A program made the translations under genes and the position numbers. DNA of 64,000 nt from Mytilus edulis. Lineage: Eukaryota > Mollusca > Bivalvia > Mytilida > Mytilidae. A model generated the notes under the pieces. The model saw nothing but the letters and a program-made list of their open reading frames with translations, was not told the DNA's origin and did not search any database. The stretch's first letter is position 1. Each line of letters opens with the position of its first letter. The stretch is from NCBI RefSeq assembly GCF_963676685.1, contig NC_092355.1, positions 81,435,176 to 81,499,175 of the forward strand. The letters are read 5' to 3'. Positions 1 through 13,100 of the stretch are shown here, piece after piece.

Positions 1-500
1 GGATAAATTGTTTATCAGGTCAAGATCTATCTGCCCTGAAATTTTCAGATAAATCGGACAACCCGTTGTTGGGTTCCTGCCCCTGAATTGGTAATTTTAA
101 GGAAATTTTACTGTTTTTGGTTATTATCTTGAAAATTATTATAGATAGAAATAAACTGTAAACAGCAATAATGTTCAGCAAAGTAAGATTTACAAATAAG
201 TCAACATGACCGAAATGGTCAATTGACCCCCTAAGGAGTTATTGTCCTTTATAGTCAATTTTCAACAATTTTTATAAAATTTGTAAATTTTTACTAACAT
301 TTTCCACTGAAACTACTGGGCCAACTTCATTATAGATAGAGATAATTGTAAGCTGCAAGGATGTTCAGTAAAGTAAGATGTACAAACACATCACCATCAC
401 CAAAATACAATTTTGTCATGAATCCATCTGCTTCCTTTGTTTAATAGTCACATAGACCAAGGTGAGCGACACAGGCTCTTTAGAGCCTCTAGTTTAATTT
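1..500. repeat. Dispersed repeat at the left edge
   Basis: See the copy at 29210-29770. No protein frame is visible; the segment AAGATCTATCTGCCCTGAAA is family-like and probably continues left of the window. Confidence 0.5.
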
Positions 501-1507
501 TAATATTATCAATTAATTATATCTATCATGTCTATGATTATATATGTATGTAACCAGGATGTAGAACATTGTAATGTTTTCCTTTTATCAGTCAGGGGAC
601 TTTAACTTAAATGAGTGATTTTCTAAATCACTGATTCAAATAATATTATTTCCACAAAGGTTGGAAGTAACAGTTGTCTTTCTTTAATAATCACCTATTT
701 AAGTAGTACAAATTAACCACTAGATTGATTGATTGTTGGTTACTTTACGCCGCATTAGCACAAAAAGGCTATATCGCGGCGAAACCACTAGAAGAAGTGA
801 TTTGATTTTATTGTAGCTTTAAATATAGAATACTAATGATCCAGGGACTAATTATGTTTCTAAAATTATCAGAACCAACATCTGTGTTGATAGGATGACC
901 AGGTCATTTCAGGTGATGACCTTGTACTGAATCTAGAATAATGACACAAAAATCACTTGTTTTAGTACCATACCTCAATTTCCTTCCCTAAAATCACTAC
1001 TTTAAGTATCATTATTTTAATAACCCCCACTAATTTAAACACCCCCGAACAGTGAAATTTTTATCGTGAACAGTAGAATTTTATTACATAATCTGAAAGA
1101 TGAAACCTTGAACTTCACAGGAAAAACAAATCTGTTAAGAAAGTATTAGTGCATTATGTAAAGCCATTATTATAGCATTTTTTCAACTAAAATAGAATTT
1201 GCAGCTAAATGATAGCATTAAAGGCATAAACCTTGCTACTGAAAAGTAGCAAAAAAGTCATTTTTTTTTTCAATTTTACTGATGAAAAGATATTATCTAT
1301 ACCTATGTGTTTAAAATTTTGGTAAAACTACAAAATCACTTCGAATTTGCTACTTAAATAAGTGATTTAAAAATCACTTATAAAAGTAAGTCCCCTGACT
1401 GTTTATAGTTTCATTATTAATTGTTCAGTATGTTGTTAGACCATTTTTCATCGTCAAACAACATGTACATGAAAGACATGATGTATAAAAAATGATTTTG
1501 CCGTGCC
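500..1507. other. Left intergenic or 3' UTR stretch, no gene seen
   Basis: AT-rich with no recognisable frame. AGTGATTT/AAATCACTT motifs recur in both orientations (615-635, 950-960, 1355-1380), which suggests an old inverted-repeat element bounded by CAGGGGACTT (593) and AAGTCCCCTGACTG (1386). Confidence 0.5.
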
Positions 1508-1597
1508 TTATATGGCAACATGGTCTCCTACATTCACCTGAATTATCTTTGGAGTCTTTTCCTTTTCTGTCTGAATGGCCTGAATATCAGCTTCAAT
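1508..1597 (-). CDS. Probable terminal exon of an unidentified minus-strand gene
   Basis: On the minus strand, a pyrimidine-rich tract and TTTATTTATTAG (AG 1599-1598) precede 29 codons and a TAA. The peptide is IEADIQAIQTEKEKTPKIIQ followed by VNVGDHVAI. It looks like the charged C-terminal tail of a real protein, but the family was not recognised. No further exon of it was found in 1598-3929, so the rest may lie beyond a long intron or the call may be wrong. Confidence 0.4.
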   Translation of the reverse strand: MEADIQAIQTEKEKTPKIIQVNVGDHVAI

Positions 1598-3478
1598 CTA
1601 ATAAATAAAAAAAAAATGTTTCTTTATGACACAATGCATGTTATTTTTTGTAAAACTTGTTTAAGTTAGACCCTTGACTGATGACTGATGATGTACCAGA
1701 CTTTCCATGTTGAAGTTTAAGAATGTTAAATGACCATATTACAGTATTTGATAGAAGAAATATATATTAGCTATTCTTAGACATGGTCATTTTAATAAAA
1801 CATGTAAAACAAATGTCATGAATGTACATGAAGTTTTATATAGAAGAATAAGAAAAAGAATTGTTTATTTAATATAGTGCAACCTGAATTTAAAGTATAT
1901 TATACTGCACTCGTTCTATTTGAGCAGTCAAAATGCGTTGACCGTATATTTCTATGTCATATACAGTCACTGACCTGATATCACTTTTCCTCTGACATGA
2001 ATATTTAAATAGAAATTGTCGAAATTATGTTTAATTATTCATACGACCTCTTCAACCTGTTCTTGTTCTCAATGTAAACAACGATGCGTTTAACGACTCA
2101 AACTTATTTCTTTTGCAATTTTTCGGGAAAACATATTTCACTTTTTAATATTTTTTTGTTTGCAACCTATAGATCATTATGTTTTATGTTTATTGTTGAT
2201 ATTTTAGTCTGCAACGAATTCGTTCACCATTGATTGCGGTAATGATGTACATTTCATCGTGTTTTATATTTCTCCGTCTGTGTGATATGAGGCCTTTTTA
2301 AAGGGGGATTTTTCCCAATATTTAAATCAAAAAAATAACATTAACACAATAAACAACAATTGAAAATGTTTTTTTTTAGATTGCAGTATAAAGACAATAA
2401 TAGTGCATTGACTTGACATATCAACGATATAAGGATTCGGCCCGAAATGGGGAAAATGCTCGGCACAGCCTCGCATTTCCCCGTTTCTAAGCCTCATCCT
2501 TATATCGTTGATATGTCAAGTCAATGCACTATTATTGTCTATTTATCATAACATTAAATACATAATATAAAACTTCAGCCAGCCGAAGAGGCTTATAATG
2601 CACTGTTCATGCTGTTTAAACCGTTATTTATCGAAACATATTATATATATTCCTCAATGTTTGGAATCGAAAACTATTGTAAATTACTACCAATATGTCT
2701 GTATGCGGTTTACATGAATATGTTAACAATTGTTTTAAGCACTTTTAATATCAAGAATCATTGCAGTAAGTTTTCAATAGATAGATAGATAGTTTATTCT
2801 CATAAAACCATGCAAGTACAAAGGTTATAGAATTCAGTAAAAACATTTTCAAGAACATGAAGAAGTCTTAGCAACTTGTATTCATTTATCATGTTTATAA
2901 GCCAAGTTAGAGCTTTGCCATGATTGTAGAGGGTCTAGTTGAAAGAGGTGTGTTTTGCAACAAATTAAGATAATAAATATGTTATTAGCAACAAAATTAA
3001 GAAATACATGTGTACACACACAAAGGTCCAGCTTGATACAAATTATTTTCTTTTAAAAAACGATTTAAATATATGACATGTATGATATATAAATATATAA
3101 ACCAAGAAGAAGAAAAACAAACTGTTTAGTTTAGGAATATCAAATAAGAATACAGCTTTCATTTTGAACCATGCATTTCCCAACTGGCTTCAAAAACAAA
3201 ATAATCATGATTAATTTCATCAAATTTTTAGCCATAAAACTTAACTCTTATTTCAAAAACAGCATCTCAGAATGTAACATCCAGTAGGTAACTCCTATCT
3301 TGCATGTTGTAATGTTATCTTTCGACAGAGAGAAGGAGTGAAGATCAAATGAAGATAGGGAAATGATTCCTTTAACAAGAAACTTTCGCCCCACAGCAGT
3401 TTAATTAACAATCCATATCAGTGTCTTTATCTTATACATACAACAAAATGAGGTAAAATAATATATCTTTATTTATTA
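1598..3478. other. Non-coding stretch between the minus-strand exon and FBXO9
   Basis: Holds the 45-bp palindrome (2392-2540), a GATA run near 2779-2792 and AT-rich DNA. The missing FBXO9 start exon was looked for here and not found. Confidence 0.5.
2392..2540. repeat. Perfect 45-bp inverted repeat with 59-bp spacer
   Basis: Arms 2392-2436 and 2496-2540 are exact reverse complements. The spacer holds a further imperfect hairpin (CGGCCCGAAATGGGGAAAAT pairs with the segment before 2495). Probably a foldback MITE; no clear target duplication was found. Confidence 0.85.
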
Positions 3479-3734
3479 CAGCCGATTTAATTGAGTGTGT
3501 AGGGAAAGGTAGATTCCTTGGTTAGCTTGCTTGGTCGCTGAACCGTGAAGTCATTATTAGGTTAGGTATTTAGAGTAGACCAGTCTGACAGATAACCAAT
3601 CTGTCTGTATGTTAGACTAGACTACTTTAAAAGACAAGTAATATACCTTACCTAATAATGACTTTACAGTTCAGCTAATAAGTAAGCTGACCTAAGGATT
3701 CTACCTTTCCCTACACACTCAATGAAATCAGCTG
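3479..3734. mobile_element. 256-bp foldback MITE upstream of FBXO9
   Basis: Near-palindromic. CAGCCGATTTAATTGAGTGT at the left pairs with the right end, ACACTCAATGAAATCAGCTG, and homology runs about 100 bp into each arm. TA flanks both ends (3477-3478 and 3735-3736). Confidence 0.8.
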
Positions 3735-3929
3735 TAATTATCTGATATTTTATCCCATACAAGCCTCTGGGTTCACGATTGCATTTTTTTTTTATAAGAA
3801 AGCAACTTGTTTTAAAACTTGGGCTATACATGTTAAAGCTATAGTAAATTGATCAAGAGAATATAAAAGGCATTGAACATGCTTTTTTTGTTTATCATGA
3901 AAGGGTTTATCTTCATTGCTTATTTATAG

Positions 3930-4109
3930 GAAGAAGACTATATACCATCTTTGTTTGACAAAGACGATGAGGAAGGTTACGGACCAACAGACTTACTGGG
4001 TCAGTTAGAGAACTTCAGACAACAATGGAAGCAAGAGTTAATGAAAAAACACAATGATACCAATGATAGCAATACTAATGCTAATCAGACACCTACAGTA
4101 GAAGAAGAG
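3930..4109 (+). CDS. FBXO9: FBXO9 first visible coding exon, seed of the giant array
   Basis: Sixty codons in phase 0, entered at a TTATAG acceptor (AG 3928-3929) and left at GAG/GTAAGC. It encodes an acidic start, the conserved [13 protein letters not shown] segment seen near the FBXO9 N-terminus, then an Asn/Thr-rich tail ([19 protein letters not shown]). Its last ~80 bp is the sequence multiplied in the array that follows. In the first copy, the exon's internal AAGCAAGAG directly follows GAGGT, so the GTAAGC donor used here is itself a repeat junction. Confidence 0.85.
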
Positions 4110-7100
4110 GTAAGCAAGAGTTAATGAAAAACACAATGATACCAATGATAGCAATACTAATGCTAATCAGACACCAACAGTAGAGGAAGAGGTAAGCAAG
4201 AGTTAATGAAAAACACAATGATACCAATGATAGCAATACTAATGCTAATCAGACACCTACAGTAGAGGAAGAGGTAAGCAAGAGTTAATGAAAAAACACA
4301 ATGATACCAATGATAGCAATACTAATGCTAATCAGACACCTACAGTAGAGGAAGAGGTAAGCAGGAGTTAATGAAAAACACAATGATACCAATGATAGCA
4401 ATACTAATGCTAATCAGACACCTACAGTAGAGGAAGAGGTAAGCAAGAGTTAATGAAAAAACACAATGATACCAATGATAGCAATACTAATGCTAATCAG
4501 ACACCAACAGTAGAGGAAGAGGTAAGCAGGAGTTAATGAAAAACACAATGATACCAATGATAGCAATACTAATGCTAATCAGACACCTACAGTAGAGGAA
4601 GAGGTAAGCAAGAGTTAATGAAAAAACACAACGATACCAATGATAGCAATACTAATGCTAATCAGACACCTACAGTAGAGGAAGAGGTAAGCAGGAGTTA
4701 ATGAAAAACACAATGATACCAATGATAGCAATACTAATGCTAATCAGACACCTACAGTAGAGGAAGAGGTAAGCAAGAGTTAATGAAAAACACAATGATA
4801 CCAATGATAGCAATACTAATGCTAATCAGACACCTACAGTAGAGGAAGAGGTAAGCAAGAGTTAATGAAAAACACAATGATACCAATGATAGCAATACTT
4901 ATGCTAATCAGACACCTACAGTAGAGGAAGAGGTAAGCAAGAGTTAATGAAAAAACACAATGATACCAATGATAGCAATACTAATGCTAATCAGACACCT
5001 ACAGTAGAGGAAGAGGTAAGCAAGAGTTAATGAAAAACACAATGATACCAATGATAGCAATTCTAATGCTAATCAGACACCTACAGTAGAGGAAGAGGTA
5101 AGCAAGAGTTAATGAAAAAACACAATGATACCAATGATAGCAATACTAATGCTAATCAGACACCTACAGTAGAGGAAGAGGTAAGCAAGAGTTAATGAAA
5201 AACACAATGATACCAATGATAGCAATACTAATGCTAATCAGACACCTACAGTAGAGGAAGAGGTAAGCAGGAGTTAATGAAAAACACAATGATACCAATG
5301 ATAGCAATACTAATGCTAATCAGACACCTACAGTAGAGGAAGAGGTAAGCAAGAGTTAATGAAAAAACACAATGATACCAATGATAGCAATACTAATGCT
5401 AATCAGACACCTACAGTAGAGGAAGAGGTAAGCAAGAGTGAATGAAAAACACAATGATACCAATGATAGCAATACTAATGCTAATCAGACACCTACAGTA
5501 GAGGAAGAGGTAAGCAGGAGTTAATGAAAAAACACAATGATACCAATGATAGCAATACTAATGCTAATCAGACACCTACAGTAGAGGAAGAGGTAAGCAA
5601 GAGTGAATGAAAAACACAATGATACCAATGATAGCAATACTAATGCTAATCAGACACCAACAGTAGAGGAAGAGGTAAGCAGGAGTTAATGAAAAAACAC
5701 AATGATACCAATGATAGCAATACTAATGCTAATCAGACACCTACAGTAGAGGAAGAGGTAAGCAAGAGTTAATGAAAAAACACAATGATACCAATGATAG
5801 CAATACTAATGCTAATCAGACACCTACAGTAGAGGAAGAGGTAAGCAAGAGTTAATGAAAAAACACAATGATACCAATGATAGCAATACTAATGCTAATC
5901 AGACACCTACAGTAGAGGAAGAGGTAAGCAGGAGTTAATGAAAAAACACAATGATACCAATGATAGCAATACTAATGCTAATCAGACACCAACAGTAGAG
6001 GAAGAGGTAAGCAAGAGTTAATGAAAAACACAACGATACCAATGATAGCAATACTAATGCTAATCAGACACCAACAGTAGAGGAAGAGGTAAGCAAGAGT
6101 TAATGAAAAAACACAATGATACCAATGATAGCAATACTAATGCTAATCAGACACCTACAGTAGAGGAAGAGGTAAGCAGGAGTTAATGAAAAACACAATG
6201 ATACCAATGATAGCAATACTAATGCTAATCAGACACCTACAGTAGAGGAAGAGGTAAGCAAGAGTTAATGAAAAACACAATGATACCAATGATAGCAATA
6301 CTAATGCTAATCAGACACCTACAGTAGAGGAAGAGGTAAGCAGGAGTTAATGAAAAACACAATGATACCAATGATAGCAATACTAATTCTTATCAGACAC
6401 CTACAGTAGAGGAAGAGGTAAGCAGGAGTTAATGAAAAACACAATGATACCAATGATAGCAATACTAATGCTAATCAGACACCTACAGTAGAGGAAGAGG
6501 TAAGCAAGAGTTAATGAAAAACACAATGATACCAATGATAGCAATACTAATGCTAATCAGACACCTACAGTAGAGGAAGAGGTAAGCAGGAGTTAATGAA
6601 AAACACAATGATACCAATGATAGCAATACTAATGCTAATCAGACACCTACAGTAGAGGAAGAGGTAAGCAGGAGTTAATGAAAAACACAATGATACCAAT
6701 GATAGCAATACTAATGCTAATCAGACACCTACAGTAGAGGAAGAGGTAAGCAAGAGTTAATGAAAAAACACAACGATACCAATGATAGCAATACTAATGC
6801 TAATCAGACACCTACAGTAGAGGAAGAGGTAAGCAGGAGTTAATGAAAAACACAATGATACCAATGATAGCAATACTAATGCTAATCAGACACCTACAGT
6901 AGAGGAAGAGGTAAGCAGGAGTTAATGAAAAACACAATGATACCAATGATAGCAATACTAATGCTAATCAGACACCTACAGTAGAGGAAGAGGTAAGCAA
7001 GAGTTAATGAAAAAACACAATGATACCAATGATAGCAATACTAATGCTAATCAGACACCTACAGTAGAGGAAGAGGTAAGCAAGAGTTAATGAAAAACAC

Positions 7101-10100
7101 AATGATACCAATGATAGCAATTCTAATGCTAATCAGACACCTACAGTAGAGGAAGAGGTAAGCAAGAGTTAATGAAAAAACACAATGATACCAATGATAG
7201 CAATACTAATGCTAATCAGACACCTACAGTAGAGGAAGAGGTAAGCAAGAGTTAATGAAAAACACAATGATACCAATGATAGCAATACTAATGCTAATCA
7301 GACACCTACAGTAGAGGAAGAGGTAAGCAGGAGTTAATGAAAAACAAAATGATACCAATGATAGCAATACTAATGCTAATCAGACACCTACAGTAGAGGA
7401 AGAGGTAAGCAAGAGTTAATGAAAAAACACAATGATACCAATGATAGCAATACTAATGCTAATCAGACACCTACAGTAGAGGAAGAGGTAAGCAAGAGTG
7501 AATGAAAAACACAATGATACCAATGATAGCAATACTAATGCTAATCAGACACCAACAGTAGAGGAAGAGGTAAGCAGGAGTTAATGAAAAAACACAATGA
7601 TACCAATGATAGCAATACTAATGCTAATCAGACACCTACAGTAGAGGAAGAGGTAAGCAAGAGTGAATGAAAAACACAATGATACCAATGATAGCAATAC
7701 TAATGCTAATCAGACACCAACAGTAGAGGAAGAGGTAAGCAGGAGTTAATGAAAAAACACAATGATACCAATGATAGCAATACTAATGCTAATCAGACAC
7801 CTACAGTAGAGGAAGAGGTAAGCAAGAGTTAATGAAAAAACACAATGATACCAATGATAGCAATACTAATGCTAATCAGACACCTACAGTAGAGGAAGAG
7901 GTAAGCAAGAGTTAATGAAAAAACACAATGATACCAATGATAGCAATACTAATGCTAATCAGACACCTACAGTAGAGGAAGAGGTAAGCAGGAGTTAATG
8001 AAAAAACACAATGATACCAATGATAGCAATACTAATGCTAATCAGACACCAACAGTAGAGGAAGAGGTAAGCAAGAGTTAATGAAAAACACAACGATACC
8101 AATGATAGCAATACTAATGCTAATCAGACACCAACAGTAGAGGAAGAGGTAAGCAAGAGTTAATGAAAAAACACAATGATACCAATGATAGCAATACTAA
8201 TGCTAATCAGACACCTACAGTAGAGGAAGAGGTAAGCAGGAGTTAATGAAAAACACAATGATACCAATGATAGCAATACTAATGCTAATCAGACACCTAC
8301 AGTAGAGGAAGAGGTAAGCAAGAGTTAATGAAAAACACAATGATACCAATGATAGCAATACTAATGCTAATCAGACACCTACAGTAGAGGAAGAGGTAAG
8401 CAGGAGTTAATGAAAAACACAATGATACCAATGATAGCAATACTAATGCTAATCAGACACCTACAGTAGAGGAAGAGGTAAGCAGGAGTTAATGAAAAAC
8501 ACAATGATACCAATGATAGCAATACTAATGCTAATCAGACACCTACAGTAGAGGAAGAGGTAAGCAAGAGTTAATGAAAAACACAATGATACCAATGATA
8601 GCAATACTAATGCTAATCAGACACCTACAGTAGAGGAAGAGGTAAGCAGGAGTTAATGAAAAACACAATGATACCAATGATAGCAATACTAATGCTAATC
8701 AGACACCTACAGTAGAGGAAGAGGTAAGCAGGAGTTAATGAAAAACACAATGATACCAATGATAGCAATACTAATGCTAATCAGACACCTACAGTAGAGG
8801 AAGAGGTAAGCAAGAGTTAATGAAAAAACACAATGATACCAATGATAGCAATACTAATGCTAATCAGACACCTACAGTAGAGGAAGAGGTAAGCAGGAGT
8901 TAATGAAAAACACAATGATACCAATGATAGCAATACTAATGCTAATCAGACACCTACAGTAGAGGAAGAGGTAAGCAAGAGTTAATGAAAAAACACAACG
9001 ATACCAATGATAGCAATACTAATGCTAATCAGACACCTACAGTAGAGGAAGAGGTAAGCAGGAGTTAATGAAAAACACAATGATACCAATGATAGCAATA
9101 CTAATGCTAATCAGACACCTACAGTAGAGGAAGAGGTAAGCAAGAGTTAATGAAAAACACAATGATACCAATGATAGCAATACTAATGCTAATCAGACAC
9201 CAACAGTAGAGGAAGAGGTAAGCAAGAGTTAATGAAAAAACACAATGATACCAATGATAGCAATACTAATGCTAATCAGACACCTACAGTAGAGGAAGAG
9301 GTAAGCAAGAGTTAATGAAAAACACAATGATACCAATGATAGCAATACTAATGCTAATCAGACACCTACAGTAGAGGAAGAGGTAAGCAGGAGTTAATGA
9401 AAAACACAATGATACCAATGATAGCAATACTAATGCTAATCAGACACCTACAGTAGAGGAAGAGGTAAGCAGGAGTTAATGAAAAACACAATGATACCAA
9501 TGATAGCAATACTAATGCTAATCAGACACCTACAGTAGAGGAAGAGGTAAGCAAGAGTTAATGAAAAACACAATGATACCAATGATAGCAATACTAATGC
9601 TAATCAGACACCTACAGTAGAGGAAGAGGTAAGCAGGAGTTAATGAAAAACACAATGATACCAATGATAGCAATACTAATGCTAATCAGACACCTACAGT
9701 AGAGGAAGAGGTAAGCAGGAGTTAATGAAAAACACAATGATACCAATGATAGCAATACTAATGCTAATCAGACACCTACAGTAGAGGAAGAGGTAAGCAA
9801 GAGTTAATGAAAAAACACAACGATACCAATGATAGCAATACTAATGCTAATCAGACACCTACAGTAGAGGAAGAGGTAAGCAGGAGTTAATGAAAAACAC
9901 AATGATACCAATGATAGCAATACTAATGCTAATCAGACACCAACAGTAGAGGAAGAGGTAAGCAAGAGTTAATGAAAAACACAATGATACCAATGATAGC
10001 AATACTAATGCTAATCAGACACCTACAGTAGAGGAAGAGGTAAGCAGGAGTTAATGAAAAACACAATGATACCAATGATAGCAATACTAATGCTAATCAG

Positions 10101-13100
10101 ACACCTACAGTAGAGGAAGAGGTAAGCAAGAGTTAATGAAAAACACAATGATACCAATGATAGCAATACTAATGCTAATCAGACACCAACAGTAGAGGAA
10201 GAGGTAAGCAAGAGTTAATGAAAAAACACAATGATACCAATGATAGCAATACTAATGCTAATCAGACACCTATAGTAGAGGAAGAGGTAAGCAGGAGTTA
10301 ATGAAAAAACACAATGATACCAATGATAGCAATACTAATGCTAATCAGACACCTACAGTAGAGGAAGAGGTAAGCAAGAGTTAATGAAAAAACACAATGA
10401 TACCAATGATAGCAATACTAATGCTAATCAGACACCAACAGTAGAGGAAGAGGTAAGCAAGAGTTAATGAAAAAACACAATGATACCAATGATAGCAATA
10501 CTAATGCTAATCAGACACCAACAGTAGAGGAAGAGGTAAGCAAGAGTTAATGAAAAACACAATGATACCAATGATAGCAATACTAATGCTAATCAGACAC
10601 CAACAGTAGAGGAAGAGGTAAGCAAGAGTTAATGAAAAACACAATGATACCAATGATAGCAATACTAATGCTAATCAGACACCTACAGTAGAGGAAGAGG
10701 TAAGCAAGAGTTAATGAAAAAACACAATGATACCAATGATAGCAATACTAATGCTAATCAGACACCTACAGTAGAGGAAGAGGTAAGCAAGAGTTAATAA
10801 AAAACACAATGATACCAATGATAGCAATACTAATGCTAATCAGACACCAACAGTAGAGGAAGAGGTAAGCAAGAGTTAATGAAAAACACAATGATACCAA
10901 TGATAGCAATACTAATGCTAATCAGACACCAACAGTAGAGGAAGAGGTAAGCAAGAGTTAATGAAAAACACAATGATACCAATGATAGCAATACTAATGC
11001 TAATCAGACACCAACAGTAGAGGAAGAGGTAAGCAAGAGTTAATGAAAAAACACAATGATACCAATGATAGCAATACTAATGCTAATCAGACACCAACAG
11101 TAGAAGAAGAGGTAAGCAGGAGTTAATGAAAAACACAACGATACCAATGATAGCAATACTAATGCTAATCAGACACCAACAGTAGAGGAAGAGGTAAGCA
11201 AGAGTTAATGAAAAACACAATGATACCAATGATAGCAATACTAATGCTAATCAGACACCAACAGTAGAGGAAGAGGTAAGCAAGAGTTAATGAAAAACAC
11301 AATGATACCAATGATAGCAATACTAATGCTACTCAGACACCAACAGTAGAGGAAGAGGTAAGCAAGAGTTAATTAAAAACACAATGATACCAATGATAGC
11401 AATACTAATGCTAATCAGACACCTACAGTAGAGGAAGAGGTAAGCAAGAGTTAATGAAAAACACAATGATACCAATGATAGCAATTCTAATGCTAATCAG
11501 ACACCAACAGTAGAGGAAGAGGTAAGCAGGAGTTAATGAAAAAACACAATGATACCAATGATAGAAATACTAATGCTAATCAGACACCAACAGTAGAGGA
11601 AGAGGTAAGCAAGAGTTAATGAAAAACACAATGATACCAATGATAGCAATTCTAATGCTAATCAGACACCAACAGTAGAGGAAGAGGTAAGCAAGAGTTA
11701 ATGAAAAACACAATGATACCAATGATAGCAATACTAATGCTAATCAGACACCTACAGTAGAGGAAGAGGTAAGCAAGAGTTAATGAAAAACACAATGATA
11801 CCAATGATAGCAATACTAATGCTAATCAGACACCAACAGTAGAAGAAGAGGTAAGCAAGAGTTAATGAAAAAACACAATGATACCAATGATAGCAATTCT
11901 AATGCTAATCAGACACCAACAGTAGAAGAAGAGGTAAGCAAGAGTTAATGAAAAAACACAATGATACCAATGATAGCAATTCTAATGCTTATCAGACACC
12001 AACAGTAGAGGAAGAGGTAAGCAAGAGTTAATGAAAAACACAATGATACCAATGATAGCAATACTAATGCTAATCAGACACCAACAGTAGAAGAAGAGGT
12101 AAGCAAGAGTTAATGAAAAACACAATGATACCAATGATAGCAATACTAATGCTAATCAGACACCAACAGAAGAAGAAGAGGTAAGCAGGAGTTAATGAAA
12201 AAACACAACGATACCAATGATAGCAATACTAATGCTAATCAGACACCTACAGTAGAGGAAGAGGTAAGCAAGAGTTAATGAAAAAACACAATGATACCAA
12301 TGATAGCAATACTAATGCTAATAAGACACCAACAGTAGAGGAAGAGGTAAGCAAGAGTTAATGAAAAACACAATGATACCAATGATAGCAATACTAATGC
12401 TAATCAGACACCTACAGTAGAGGAAGAGGTAAGCAAGAGTTAATGAAAAACACAATGATACCAATGATAGCAATACTAATGCTAATCAGACACCTACAGT
12501 AGAGGAAGAGGTAAGCAAGAGTTAATTAAAAACACAATGATAGCAATACTAATGCTAATCAGACACCTACAGTAGAGGAAGAGGTAAGCAAGAGTTAATG
12601 AAAAAACACAATGATACCAATGATAGCAATACTAATGCTAATCAGACACCTACAGTAGAGGAAGAGGTAAGCAGGAGTTAATGAAAAACACAATGATACC
12701 AATGATAGCAATACTACCGTAGCTACTCGCTTATAAGTCGATCCGACTATAAGTCGGATGCCCTTTTCAGCTCCAAATTCTGAGGATTTAGTCTTGACCC
12801 TCGTATAAGTCGGACAAAATTTGGACATTATTGTTTGCAGCTGACAGTTACTGAACGCCGGTAAAACCAATGCAAATCCAGGAATTATATTCATTTTCTG
12901 CATGAATGTTTGTTTGGTTTGAATTTAGTTGATGTTGATTAAGATAATTTATATAGCTGTTTAATAATAAAGATGTATTTATTCTTGTTGTTTTGTTCAC
13001 TGTTTGATTACAGATTAGCCATGTGTTGTTTACGTAATGCATCAATGATTTTGTAGGGTATGACTAACAACCTATTGTTTGAGAAAAGCGAACATAAACC

